Assembly: GCF_003477705.1 (NCBI RefSeq)
Contig: NZ_QUDV01000004.1
Location: 62,001-126,000 of the forward strand
Source of the DNA: Dorea sp. AF36-15AT
GTDB taxonomy: Bacteria > Bacillota > Clostridia > Lachnospirales > Lachnospiraceae
DNA: 64,000 bases
Direction of reading: 5' to 3'
Every line of letters starts with the position of its first letter. Within the stretch, counting starts at the first letter, position 1. The notes beneath the pieces were generated by a model that was not told the origin of the DNA, did no database searches, and worked only from the letters and a program-made list of their open reading frames with translations. The position numbers and the translations under genes were made by a program. Shown here piece after piece: positions 43,560-52,126 of this stretch.

Positions 43560-44314
43560 AAGTATCGTCCGCCACCGGTTCCCGGACCACCGCAGCAGAC
43601 GCTTCCGCCGCAACAGAGGTTGCATACCAGATTGGCAATGCAAAGCTTCATGCAGTAATCGCTGCCGCCCATCGAGTAAGGACGATAAGGATTCTGCCTG
43701 GTCTGATACCAGCTTCCGCCACTCTGCAGACGCTGTAAGAGTACCTGATACTGCATGTTATTCGGGTCCATCTGATAAGCAGCCTTGGCGTGCTCCAGTG
43801 CAGCTACATTATTGCCAAGTCCGGAATTCGCCATAGCGCTGTAGTAGTACCACTGTGCACTGCGGTCTTTCATATCATTCAGCACATTCAGTGCTTCCTG
43901 ATAGTGACCGCTGCCTATAAAGTTGGCAGCAGCACGCAGATGTAAGACATCTTCGTTATCCGTAGCTTCGGGACCGGCCTGCTGTCTGTAGCCACCGCCG
44001 AAGTCTCCCCAGAATCCACCGAAACCGCCAAAGCCTCCGAACGGATCCCCACTCTGACCGCTACCGTAGCTTCCGTAACCGCCTGTTCCATATCCTCCGG
44101 CTCCATAGCTGCCGGAAGAGCCGTATTCACGTTCTTTCATAATCTGCTGGTAAGCCTGCTGTACTTCTTTGAATTTGGCTTCTGCCTGGTCTTTGTTAGG
44201 GTTATTGATATTCGCATCTGGGTGGTACTTGCGGCTCAGCGTACGATAAGCCTTCTTGATCTCGTCGTCACTGGCATCTCTGGATACCCCCAGAATCTGA
44301 TATGGATCGGTCAT
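43556..44314 (-). CDS. J-domain protein with glycine-rich linker, TPR-like and Cys-rich tail
   Basis: The 252-residue protein has an N-terminal J domain (about 3-65) with HPD at 31-33, which stimulates Hsp70 (DnaK) ATPase. A Gly/Tyr/Phe-rich linker (about 66-112) resembles the G/F region of DnaJ, but there is no DnaJ zinc-finger or C-terminal client domain. Residues 120-200 form TPR-like helices ([38 protein letters not shown]). The tail is unusual, with [17 protein letters not shown], possibly lipidated or metal-binding. Its ATG overlaps the stop of the DUF5685 gene by 4 bases, so they work as a unit. It is probably a specialised co-chaperone. Confidence 0.85.
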   Translation of the reverse strand: MTDPYQILGVSRDASDDEIKKAYRTLSRKYHPDANINNPNKDQAEAKFKEVQQAYQQIMKEREYGSSGSYGAGGYGTGGYGSYGSGQSGDPFGGFGGFGGFWGDFGGGYRQQAGPEATDNEDVLHLRAAANFIGSGHYQEALNVLNDMKDRSAQWYYYSAMANSGLGNNVAALEHAKAAYQMDPNNMQYQVLLQRLQSGGSWYQTRQNPYRPYSMGGSDYCMKLCIANLVCNLCCGGSVCCGGPGTGGGRYF

Positions 44315-45159
44315 GATTTGTTCTCCTGATTATTAACTGATTGGCGCTTTTCACAGATTGCTTCAAATCGGCACCATACGCCGGAATAGAGAATGTTGCG
44401 AAGAATCTCAGCATGAGTGAGGATCGGTAACTTCTCAAACTCACGAGAACATTCGGCAATCATCATCGTAAGGATCTGCTTACAGTAATCATCAAAATCT
44501 TCGCGTTCTCTGAAGCGCATAAAAGGATTATAACACGCATTTGCAATATCGTCATCTATATCCTCATAAGCATCCATCAGATAAATGAATTTGCCCAGGA
44601 AAAATCCCATTCGGTGAAGGGAGTCTTTCCATATATCCTGCTTCCAGACGAAGATTTCAGCCATGATCTCACCGAACAGACCGGCCATCTTGTCCAGATC
44701 CTGCTCATTCGCTTTTTCGCAGGAAGAGATTTGGGCGAGCATATCGCGGATGAGCTTAACTTTTTCCGGGTAAGTCTTTTCAATCTGCTTCACCTTGGAA
44801 CGAAGAAGCCTGGAATTGATCCAGGCTTTTTTCTTATGTTCGTCTGTCCAGTCGTCCAGACATTTATAATAAGAGAGAACAATATTCATATCTGCGGCGT
44901 ACTGCGTGATCTCATTGGTGCGTGCGGCATGCTTCTGAAATGGATGTGCCACACAGTTACGGATCGAATCTTCTGCCGGCGGCTCGTATAAGCCGGAAAG
45001 CAGGATAATGAGAAATGTCATATCATAGGATAATGTAATCTGACCGCTTCGCCCGTAACGTTCCTTTAAGTCTTTGCAGAGTCCACAGTAATAAGCATGA
45101 TAAATGTCAAAATCGCGGAATTTCATTTCCGCTTTATTAATTGCAATGTATCCGAACAT
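44311..45159 (-). CDS. DUF5685-family protein with two Asp-rich motifs
   Basis: This 282-residue helical protein of a family common in Clostridia (DUF5685) has a Cys pair near the start (YCGLC, 24-28). Two acidic motifs follow: DDWTD (102-106), which is a DDxxD, and DAYEDIDDD (196-204). The second resembles the RDIGED-type motif of squalene/phytoene synthases in its spacing after a hydrophobic helix. A trans-isoprenoid-synthase-like fold is therefore possible, but remote. It lies between the zinc-ribbon membrane protein and the J-domain gene on the same strand. Function unknown. Confidence 0.75.
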   Translation of the reverse strand: MFGYIAINKAEMKFRDFDIYHAYYCGLCKDLKERYGRSGQITLSYDMTFLIILLSGLYEPPAEDSIRNCVAHPFQKHAARTNEITQYAADMNIVLSYYKCLDDWTDEHKKKAWINSRLLRSKVKQIEKTYPEKVKLIRDMLAQISSCEKANEQDLDKMAGLFGEIMAEIFVWKQDIWKDSLHRMGFFLGKFIYLMDAYEDIDDDIANACYNPFMRFREREDFDDYCKQILTMMIAECSREFEKLPILTHAEILRNILYSGVWCRFEAICEKRQSVNNQENKS

Positions 45160-45170
45160 GGGATGACTCC

Positions 45171-45566
45171 TTAGCTCTTTTTGATAAATGTGGTGTTACA
45201 CTTTGGACAGCGGATCTCAATCTTGCCCTTGCCTCTTGGTACACGGATCTTCTGTTTGCAGGATGGACAACGGTAAATATGGTGTGTCTTTCTCTGACCA
45301 AACAGGATCTTCTGGGTGTAGAACCAGTGACGGATCTTATATGTTTTGTTCAGAAACACCTGATTCTCGGAAGATCTCTTATATACATTGCGGGAGAACA
45401 TCCGGTAATATGCCAGAATTAGAAGAATCCACACCAGTAGATTAATAATCCGGCTGGTAAAAATGTAGTTGATAACAACTAAAAAAAGTGCCAGTCCGAT
45501 GGTAAAACGTCCCATAGTATCCATACCATATCGACCAGCCATGAAGCGTGCAAACTTTTCGCGCAT
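45171..45566 (-). CDS. small membrane protein with C-terminal zinc ribbon
   Basis: The 131-residue protein has a hydrophobic hairpin of two helices near residues 22-55 (RFTIGLALFLVVINYIF and LLVWILLILAYYRMF). A basic stretch follows, then a C-terminal zinc ribbon with two CPxC pairs (YRCPSCKQK and IRCPKCNTT). It is the first gene of a three-gene unit with DUF5685 and the J-domain protein, separated by 11 bp from the next. AAAGGA precedes the ATG. A role in protein or membrane quality control is suggested by the co-chaperone but is unproven. Confidence 0.75.
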   Translation of the reverse strand: MREKFARFMAGRYGMDTMGRFTIGLALFLVVINYIFTSRIINLLVWILLILAYYRMFSRNVYKRSSENQVFLNKTYKIRHWFYTQKILFGQRKTHHIYRCPSCKQKIRVPRGKGKIEIRCPKCNTTFIKKS

Positions 45567-45586
45567 GATCTCACGTCCTTTCGTAG

Positions 45587-45604
45587 AGACTCTTTTAAGA
45601 GTCT
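45587..45604. repeat. 8-bp inverted repeat before the zinc-ribbon gene
   Basis: AGACTCTT-TT-AAGAGTCT sits 21 bp before the start codon of the zinc-ribbon gene and may be an operator or leader hairpin. Confidence 0.4.
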
Positions 45605-45741
45605 GCCCTCATATAAATTTTCTATTTTAAAATGATACGCTGAATCTGCGGAAAGTCAATAAACTTCCTCTTAAAAATCTATAAAAAATGAAGCAGATGT
45701 GTTATTCTAAAAGAACATTGAGAGCGTAGGGAGGGGTGTGT

Positions 45742-47022
45742 ATGGAAGAACTGACCAGACTGATCCGTGAGGACATGAAACCGGCATTGGGAGTGACGGA
45801 ACCGGGTGCGATCGCATTTGCGGCAGCACGGGCGAAAGCAGAGACCGAGGGAGAAGTGCTGCGTGTGGATGTGGCATTGAATTCCGGCATGTATAAGAAT
45901 GCATATACCTGTGGTATACCAGGCTCAGATGCGTATGGGAATCTCCAGGCGGCAGCCTTGGGTGTAGTAGCGGCAGACCCGGCGAAAGGGCTGGAATCAT
46001 TGGATGGTATTACAGATGCAGATAATGAAGCTGCGGCGAAGATGGTTCGGGATGGCAGGGTGCATGTTGCACTGGATCATATGGGATCAGAGATCACCAT
46101 TGATGCGACGGTGTGCACAGAGACCGATACCTGCAGTGTCCATATCAGGGGAACGCACACGCATATCCAGTGGATAGAGAAGAATGGCGAGATCGTATTT
46201 GGAGAAAAGACAGAGCAGCAGGAAGAATCAGAGGAAGCAGAGACACCGGTCATTCACCGTTATACTCTGCGACAGATTCTGGAATACGTGAAACAGGTGC
46301 CGGCGAAGGAGATCAGCTTCATCAGAGAAGCATTTTCCATGAATATCGAGCTTCTGGAAGAAGGAATCCATTCTAAGAAAACGACGATCGGTCCGATGCT
46401 TCTTCGTGCCAATGATGGTAAGATTATATCCGAAGATGCCCGCAAGACAGCACAGCTGATGTGTAATGGTGCGATCGAGGCGCGGGTACTGGGGTTATCC
46501 AGTCCTGCTATGAGTATTACCGGAAGCGGAGCACATGGTATTATCGCAACCATGCCATTATTTGCCTATTACGAGGTGAATTATGAAGTGATCGATGATG
46601 ATATTCTTCTTCGGGCAACGGCACTCAGTTACCTTATTACCATGTACATTAAGGAATATTCCGGAAGACTGTCTGCCTTTTGTGGATGTGGCATCGCAGC
46701 GGGAACCGGGATGGCATGTGGACTGGGATATCTGCGCGGTGCATCGGAAGCACAGCAGACGATGATCATTCAGAATATGGCCTCGGGACTCACCGGTATG
46801 ATCTGTGACGGCGGTAATCAGGGATGCGCGATGAAAGGCATGGTGGCTGTGGACGCGGCATTTCGTTCAGTGGATATGGCAATGCAGAATGTCTGTATTG
46901 ATGCGATTCATGGCATTAACGGCCGGACGCCGGAAGATACCATGCGTAATATGGGCAGGATCGCGTCACCTGGAATGGTAAAGACAGAAGAAGTAATCGT
47001 AGATATCATGAAGAATAAGTGA
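45742..47022 (+). CDS. UPF0597/CyuA-type cysteine desulfidase (serine dehydratase-alpha-like)
   Basis: The 426-residue protein belongs to the UPF0597 (YhaM/CyuA, L-cysteine desulfidase) family, related to the alpha subunit of Fe-S serine dehydratase. Landmarks are ALGVTEPGAIAFAAA near residue 20, SITGSGAHGIIATMP, FCGCGIAAGTGM and ICDGGNQGCAMK; the three cysteine-containing segments are candidate 4Fe-4S ligands. It would split L-cysteine to sulfide, pyruvate and ammonia. GGGAGG precedes the ATG at 45742; a GTG two codons earlier is too close to it. The sortase gene follows after 37 bp. Confidence 0.87.
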   Translation: MEELTRLIREDMKPALGVTEPGAIAFAAARAKAETEGEVLRVDVALNSGMYKNAYTCGIPGSDAYGNLQAAALGVVAADPAKGLESLDGITDADNEAAAKMVRDGRVHVALDHMGSEITIDATVCTETDTCSVHIRGTHTHIQWIEKNGEIVFGEKTEQQEESEEAETPVIHRYTLRQILEYVKQVPAKEISFIREAFSMNIELLEEGIHSKKTTIGPMLLRANDGKIISEDARKTAQLMCNGAIEARVLGLSSPAMSITGSGAHGIIATMPLFAYYEVNYEVIDDDILLRATALSYLITMYIKEYSGRLSAFCGCGIAAGTGMACGLGYLRGASEAQQTMIIQNMASGLTGMICDGGNQGCAMKGMVAVDAAFRSVDMAMQNVCIDAIHGINGRTPEDTMRNMGRIASPGMVKTEEVIVDIMKNK

Positions 47023-47059
47023 GACTCTGAAAAACAGCAGAAATAAAGGGAGAACTGAC

Positions 47060-47851
47060 ATGGGGGAGAGAAAGACGTATCACCGCGGACGCAGGAAAAA
47101 GAAAAAGGGCGGCATCATAAGTACACTGATATTGATCATTGCGATTGCTGTGTTCTGCGTGTCAGGTTATCAGCTATATAAGATATTCGGTGGATATCAT
47201 CAGGGTAAATCCGAATACGACAAGGTTCGGGAAGTGGCGGTACATGGCGATGACAAGGATGAAGATGGATTCGTGGTAGATTTTGATGAATTGAAGAAGA
47301 TCAATGCAGATACAGTGGGATGGATCCGCTTCTATCCGGAGCCGTCGCAGATCAGTTATCCGCTGGTGCAGACAACGGACAACGATCTGTATCTGAATCG
47401 GACATTTTCAGCGAATGAGAATACAGTAGGCGCGATCTTTGTAAATTGTGACAACGCATCGGATTTCAGTGACCGTAATACGATCATTTACGGACACCGT
47501 ATGAGGGATCATTCCATGTTTCATGATCTGGAGAAATACAAGGATGAATCTTTCTGGAAAGAGAATCCTTATTTCTATATCTATACACCGGACGGACGGA
47601 AGCTGACCTGTCACATTTATTCCGCAGGAATTGTGAAGGATACATCCAGTACGTACCTGACGCAGTTTGCATCTGATGAAGAATATCAGGCATTTCTGGA
47701 TGATACGAAGCGCGCCGGAGCGTATCATACAGGTGTGGAGGTTACGGCCGATCAGCGCGTGGTCACATTGTCTACCTGTACGGCGGCAAGCGATGATAAC
47801 CGTATGGTGGTAAGAGGCGTGATCGAATCTGAAGATGTGGTAAAAAAGTAA
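47060..47851 (+). CDS. srtB: class B sortase
   Basis: The 263-residue sortase has a basic N-terminus, one membrane helix (about 19-38) and the extracellular transpeptidase domain. The catalytic residues are His146 (IYGHRM), Cys240 (TLSTCT) and Arg252 (MVVRG). The inserted helix between strands and the order of motifs place it in class B. It should join proteins with an NPxTx- or similar C-terminal sorting signal to the cell wall. A candidate substrate lies 2 kb downstream (49797). GGGAG precedes the ATG. Confidence 0.92.
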   Translation: MGERKTYHRGRRKKKKGGIISTLILIIAIAVFCVSGYQLYKIFGGYHQGKSEYDKVREVAVHGDDKDEDGFVVDFDELKKINADTVGWIRFYPEPSQISYPLVQTTDNDLYLNRTFSANENTVGAIFVNCDNASDFSDRNTIIYGHRMRDHSMFHDLEKYKDESFWKENPYFYIYTPDGRKLTCHIYSAGIVKDTSSTYLTQFASDEEYQAFLDDTKRAGAYHTGVEVTADQRVVTLSTCTAASDDNRMVVRGVIESEDVVKK

Positions 47852-47880
47852 TGAAGAAAAGATGGAAATGAGGAATATTC

Positions 47881-48069
47881 ATGGCATATACATATGAAGT
47901 CGGAGACATTGTAAAACTGAAAAAGAAGCATCCGTGTGGCAGTTTCGAGTGGGAGATCCTGCGTGTGGGCGCAGATTTTCGTCTGAAATGCACCGGATGC
48001 GGACATCAGATTATGACACCGCGTAAGATGGTGGAGAAGAATACGAAGGGACTTCGCAAACCAGAGTAA
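47881..48069 (+). CDS. DUF951 family protein
   Basis: This 62-residue DUF951 protein has EVGDIVKLKKKHPCG near the start and CTGCGHQIMTPR in the C-terminal half, a CxxC pair that probably binds metal. Family members are widespread single-copy proteins of Firmicutes, often next to rpsF-ssb-rpsR as here, and are thought to act in nucleic-acid metabolism; no function is established. GAGGAA precedes the ATG. Confidence 0.9.
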   Translation: MAYTYEVGDIVKLKKKHPCGSFEWEILRVGADFRLKCTGCGHQIMTPRKMVEKNTKGLRKPE

Positions 48070-48098
48070 AAAAGGTAAGGTAAAAAAGAAGAAAGTGC

Positions 48099-48127
48099 TT
48101 GCATTATAGCTGGTTATATGGTATCAT
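48099..48127 (+). promoter_or_regulatory. promoter of the rpsF-ssb-rpsR operon
   Basis: TTGCAT (48099-48104), exactly 17 bp, then TATCAT (48122-48127). Confidence 0.55.
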
Positions 48128-48222
48128 TCTAACTCGTGATATATTGTTTTGCCCAATTACAGGGCTATCCTTGCTCCTGGGAAGAAACAGGGGCCAAAAG
48201 ACCAGAAGGAGGTGCACACTAC
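48128..48222 (+). promoter_or_regulatory. rpsF leader, possible S6:S18 autoregulatory site
   Basis: The 95-base leader contains GCCC/GGGC and CCTG/CAGG hairpins before the ribosome binding site. In many Firmicutes the S6:S18 complex binds an rpsF leader stem, but I did not confirm the conserved bulge. Confidence 0.3.
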
Positions 48223-48510
48223 ATGAATAAGTATGAATTAACTGTTGTAGTCAATGCAAAAATCGAAGATGACGAAAGAGCACAGGTAATCGAAAAGGTA
48301 AAAGATTTAGTTACTCGTTTCGGTGGTAATGTGACAGACGTTGATGAATGGGGTAAGAGAAGACTCGCTTACGAAATTCAGAAGATGAAAGAAGCATATT
48401 ATTACTTCATCCACTTCGAATCTGACGCTACAGTTCCAGGCGAAGTTGAAGAAAGAATTCGCATCATGGACAACGTACTCAGATATTTATGCGTAAAAGA
48501 CGAGGCATAG
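48223..48510 (+). CDS. rpsF: 30S ribosomal protein S6
   Basis: The 95-residue protein is ribosomal protein S6. It begins MNKYELTVVVNAKI and has the GNVTDVDEWGKRRLAYEI core and an MDNVLRYLCVK end. It binds S18 on the platform of the small subunit. ATG 48223 follows a perfect AGAAGGAGGT; earlier frame positions from 48136 are leader. It is first in the conserved rpsF-ssb-rpsR operon. Confidence 0.97.
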   Translation: MNKYELTVVVNAKIEDDERAQVIEKVKDLVTRFGGNVTDVDEWGKRRLAYEIQKMKEAYYYFIHFESDATVPGEVEERIRIMDNVLRYLCVKDEA

Positions 48511-48528
48511 AAGAAGAGAGGTAAAAGA

Positions 48529-48978
48529 ATGAATAAAGTAATTTTGATGGGACGCCTGACCAGAGATCCAGAGGTACGCTACTCAGCAGGTGAGAATTCA
48601 ACGGCAGTTGCAAGATACACACTTGCAGTTGACAGAAGATTCAGAAGAAATAATGACGGTGAACAGACAGCAGACTTCATCGGATGCGTAGCATTCGGCA
48701 GAAGCGCAGAGTTCGCAGAGAAGTATTTCCGCCAGGGTCTTAAGGTGATCGTTACAGGTCGTATTCAGACCGGAAGTTATACGAACAAAGATGGTCAGAG
48801 AGTTTACACAACAGACGTTGTAGTAGAAGATCAGGAATTCGCAGAGAGCAAAGCAGCAAGCGAGTCTCACATGAACGGCGGTTTCCAGGCGGCTCCAGCA
48901 CCGGCACCTAGCGCACCGGCTGGTGACGGCTTCATGAACATTCCAGACGGAATTGATGAAGAATTACCGTTTAACTAG
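48529..48978 (+). CDS. ssb: single-stranded DNA-binding protein
   Basis: The 149-residue SSB has an OB-fold domain (about 1-105) starting MNKVILMGRLTRDPEVRYS. A flexible linker of Ala/Pro repeats (AAPAPAPSAPAG) and the acidic tip EELPFN follow. The tip recruits repair and replication partners. It protects single-stranded DNA. Its place between rpsF and rpsR is the normal Firmicute arrangement. Confidence 0.97.
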   Translation: MNKVILMGRLTRDPEVRYSAGENSTAVARYTLAVDRRFRRNNDGEQTADFIGCVAFGRSAEFAEKYFRQGLKVIVTGRIQTGSYTNKDGQRVYTTDVVVEDQEFAESKAASESHMNGGFQAAPAPAPSAPAGDGFMNIPDGIDEELPFN

Positions 48979-49022
48979 GCTGAATATATTTTCAGCAAAT
49001 TATTTTTCAGGAGGTAATAATC

Positions 49023-49289
49023 ATGGCTTACGATAAAAGCAATCGTCCAGAAGGCGGCTTCAAGAGAAGAGGCGGCGGACGCAGAAGAAAAAAAGTATGT
49101 GTATTCTGTGGTAAAGAGAATAACGAAATCGATTACAAGGATGTAGCAAAACTGAGAAAGTACATCTCTGAGAGAGGTAAAATTCTTCCTAGAAGAATCA
49201 CAGGAAACTGTGCAAAGCACCAGAGAGCACTTACAGTTGCAGTTAAGAGAGCAAGACACATTGCACTGATGCCATACGTTCAGGACTAA
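49023..49289 (+). CDS. rpsR: 30S ribosomal protein S18
   Basis: The 88-residue S18 protein contains [17 protein letters not shown], with a CxxC pair, and ends in the typical [28 protein letters not shown]. The two cysteines plus a third (NCAKH) suggest the zinc-binding form. It pairs with S6 in the ribosome. AGGAGG precedes the ATG. Confidence 0.97.
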   Translation: MAYDKSNRPEGGFKRRGGGRRRKKVCVFCGKENNEIDYKDVAKLRKYISERGKILPRRITGNCAKHQRALTVAVKRARHIALMPYVQD

Positions 49290-49318
49290 TTTAATTAGTC
49301 GAGTATGAGTGAATGAAA

Positions 49319-49363
49319 GAAAAGCCTTTAAATACCGGAAATCCGGTGTTTAAGGGCTTTTTT
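49319..49363 (+). terminator. terminator of rpsF-ssb-rpsR
   Basis: AAAGCC.TTTAAATACCGG pairs with CCGGTGTTTAAGGGCTTT, then a T run. Confidence 0.88.
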
Positions 49364-49696
49364 CTGTATCCAGGAAGTCTTGTATTTTCTTAACAGTTCT
49401 TAGGATTTCTTAGGAAAATGGTGTAAAATTTGGTGTATGGAATAAGCATGGTGTAAAAAACAGTGGAGAAGAATGGAGTAAAGCAAAATAAGATGATCAC
49501 AATATTTTTGGTTTAAGGATTCAATTTTACAATGCAGGTGCGCGGCATAGCGGTGACAAAGGCAAAAGGTGCAAAATTTGGCAGAACAGAAATAATATGT
49601 TCCAAACTCTAAAAAAACACACCTTTTACAAAAAATATAATCTGGTAATTTTAGCAAAAAAATAACATCTTCAGAGCTGTTCTAAATGATAAATCA
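49364..49696. other. AT-rich intergenic region
   Basis: This 330-bp stretch holds no supported gene. It is clearly more AT-rich than the ribosomal operon before it and continues into the similarly AT-rich surface-protein gene. Confidence 0.5.
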
Positions 49697-49725
49697 TTGA
49701 ATAAATAGGCGTTTTCAGCTATACT
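49697..49725 (+). promoter_or_regulatory. promoter of the surface-protein gene
   Basis: TTGAAT (49697-49702), 17 bp, TATACT (49720-49725). Confidence 0.6.
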
Positions 49726-49796
49726 AGATAATGATATAGTGGCTATTAACAGGTGTACCTTTTGAGAAAAGTCAAGGAAAGGAGCAGAAAGTAAAT

Positions 49797-51926
49797 ATGA
49801 AACAAAGATATTTGAAAAAGCCTTGTTCATTTTTGCTGGTAAGTGCAATGGTATTGACTATGTTTCCGACGTTTAGTACCAGCGTTCATGCAGAGGAAAA
49901 TCAATCGCCAACGAAAGAGCAGTTTTCAACGGTTGAAGAATTAAAAAGCTATGACACAAATGATAATGACGGAGAGAAAAACCCTGCAAAAGTCTATTTT
50001 GGAAATAACAATCAACAGTGGTGGATTGCAGGAAGTCAAGGTAATGATAGCATAACGTTATTTTCTGCAAGTTCTATGAGAGATGATGTACAATTTGAAT
50101 CAAATTATATGGACAATAAAACATATGATGATAAGTGGAACTGTACCTATCCTGATGGAGAGCCGGCAGAAGTTTTCCCGAATCACTACGGTGCGAGCTA
50201 TATAAGGAATGTTACCTTAAAAGAGATGGAAGCTTCTTTTTTTACAGGTTCAGAACAGGCACTGATAAATAAAACAACGATTTATACGGATGATACGAAA
50301 AACAACGGCGTCTATTCCACGACGGATAAGCTATATTTGGCTTATGGAGACCAAGAAGATTATAATCACATTACTGTGGGAAAGAACAGCGCAAATGATT
50401 TGAATGACGGTCTTCGTATTGATCCAAGTTATTGGGGAAAATCTGTTCTTGATTTATTTTGGATTCGTTCACCATTTGTTAGTAATGATGATCCGAATGA
50501 TGGACATGATGTTTTGACTGCGTGGCCTTCTAAGAATTATCCTGCTTTTAATGGAGCTCAAACAAGCAATGTAGAAAAAATAAGGCCTGCTTTTGAACTG
50601 AATTCATCAACGATTCTTTTTGCATCGGCTGTTCCGTCAGCAACATCCACAGGTAATTTAACACTGCAGGATACGGATGGAGATGGAGCGTTTACATTAC
50701 GCTATGACGCCAGTAAGTATAGTAAGAACCTAGGTTCAGCCGTAATTTCTTATGATGATAGCAAGGTTATCTTAACAGATGTTCCAAATGGTACATATCT
50801 GGTTGCACAAAACAGCAATGGTGCGTATGCGAAACAAATTACGAATGAAACAGAAGTTTCTGCAAGTGGTATGAATTTAGATAGTTTTGCGAATTGCAAG
50901 ATATGGCTGGAAACAACAGATACAGCAAATAGAATCACATATGCGGCTTTGGCAGAGAAAGAACAAGAAACTGCTGTGAATATTGCTGCGGGTGCGGGAT
51001 TGAATATCACATCGGAAAATGGTGTGCAGAAAGTTGTTCCAAACACGGCAATTACGAATATTATAGTAGAAGCTGTTGACGGATATTTTCTTCCGGATGG
51101 TTATGAGGATGGTATCCAGGGCTTGAACGGATTGACAGTAACAAATATCACTAAAAACGGTTTTACCATTTTAGGTACGCCAGCAAGTGATGTGAATATC
51201 ACACTGCCACCTGCAACAAAGGCAGTTTACAGCATGCTTTTAAGTGGTGACGGAACATTTACAGGAACTTGCGTAGGATATCAACCAATTACTGCAAAGG
51301 AATTTACGATTACAAATAGCGGAAATGTTGATTTAGAGAATGTAGATATATCTATCACGGGTACAGATAAGGATAAGTTCGAGTTGAGTGGTGATGGTAC
51401 TACAACCATCCAGCCAAACGACACTCTAAAAGTAGCAGTAGCACCAAAAGACAGTTTAGCAACAGGTATATATCGGGCAACGCTTACTGTAACAGCAGCT
51501 AATGCTCAAATAGCAACAACGGAGCTACAGTTTACTGTAAACGAACATGATTATGTTGCAGTCGTTACACCACCAAATTGCACAGAGAAAGGATATACGA
51601 CATATAACTGCAGAAATTGTGGCTATAGCTACAGAGGAAACGAAGTAGATGAGTTAGGTCATACGTGGGGAGCATGGAAAGTCATTAAGAAAGCAACGAC
51701 CATAGAAACAGGCATAAAAGAACGTGTTTGTGAACGTTGTGATGATAAAGAAACAGCGGTCATTTCTATGATTTCCGACAAAGAACAGCCTACTGCTTCA
51801 ACAAAGCCAGATACAGCAGTAAAAACAGGCGACAGTACAAATATCCTCTTGTGGAGCATGGTGGCAGTCATTTCTCTTGCAGGAGTGATGACAGCATTGT
51901 TCTTTAAGCGTAGAAGAAGCAGATAA
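49797..51926 (+). CDS. sortase-anchored surface protein (DUF6273-like head)
   Basis: The 709-residue secreted protein has a signal peptide (about 1-31, cleavage after VHA) and a globular domain (about 60-280). That domain contains QWWIAGSQGNDSITLFSAS, FWIRSP and IRPAFELN, the pattern of clostridial DUF6273-type surface domains. Beta-sandwich repeats follow (around 470-580), then a CxxC-containing Gly/Tyr segment (NCTEKGYTTYNCRNCGYSY). It ends with a cell-wall sorting region: VKTGDSTN, a hydrophobic helix and KRRRSR. The LPxTG leucine-proline is replaced (AVKTGD). It is probably attached by a sortase such as the class B enzyme at 47060. Lower GC than its neighbours suggests a different history. 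Confidence 0.8.
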   Translation: MKQRYLKKPCSFLLVSAMVLTMFPTFSTSVHAEENQSPTKEQFSTVEELKSYDTNDNDGEKNPAKVYFGNNNQQWWIAGSQGNDSITLFSASSMRDDVQFESNYMDNKTYDDKWNCTYPDGEPAEVFPNHYGASYIRNVTLKEMEASFFTGSEQALINKTTIYTDDTKNNGVYSTTDKLYLAYGDQEDYNHITVGKNSANDLNDGLRIDPSYWGKSVLDLFWIRSPFVSNDDPNDGHDVLTAWPSKNYPAFNGAQTSNVEKIRPAFELNSSTILFASAVPSATSTGNLTLQDTDGDGAFTLRYDASKYSKNLGSAVISYDDSKVILTDVPNGTYLVAQNSNGAYAKQITNETEVSASGMNLDSFANCKIWLETTDTANRITYAALAEKEQETAVNIAAGAGLNITSENGVQKVVPNTAITNIIVEAVDGYFLPDGYEDGIQGLNGLTVTNITKNGFTILGTPASDVNITLPPATKAVYSMLLSGDGTFTGTCVGYQPITAKEFTITNSGNVDLENVDISITGTDKDKFELSGDGTTTIQPNDTLKVAVAPKDSLATGIYRATLTVTAANAQIATTELQFTVNEHDYVAVVTPPNCTEKGYTTYNCRNCGYSYRGNEVDELGHTWGAWKVIKKATTIETGIKERVCERCDDKETAVISMISDKEQPTASTKPDTAVKTGDSTNILLWSMVAVISLAGVMTALFFKRRRSR

Positions 51927-51935
51927 GCGAGAATG

Positions 51936-51967
51936 AGGACAGGGACAAAGGTTTCTGTCCTTTTTTA
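51936..51967 (+). terminator. terminator after the surface protein
   Basis: AGGACAG (51936-51942) pairs with CTGTCCT (51955-51961), followed by TTTTTT. Confidence 0.75.
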
Positions 51968-52067
51968 GTTTATGGGTGGTTCAGTGCGTCAGACCCACCA
52001 CCTGCATTCGCAAAACTGCATGTGTTTTTTTATCGCAGATTGTGCAAAGTTTTAGACAAATGTGTCA

Positions 52068-52096
52068 TTGCGGGGGATATGTGGTCGTGTTATACT
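52068..52096 (+). promoter_or_regulatory. promoter of argD
   Basis: TTGCGG (52068-52073), 17 bp, TATACT (52091-52096). Confidence 0.5.
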
Positions 52097-52126
52097 TGAA
52101 ATAGCAGGGTTGAAAGGAGATGTGAC

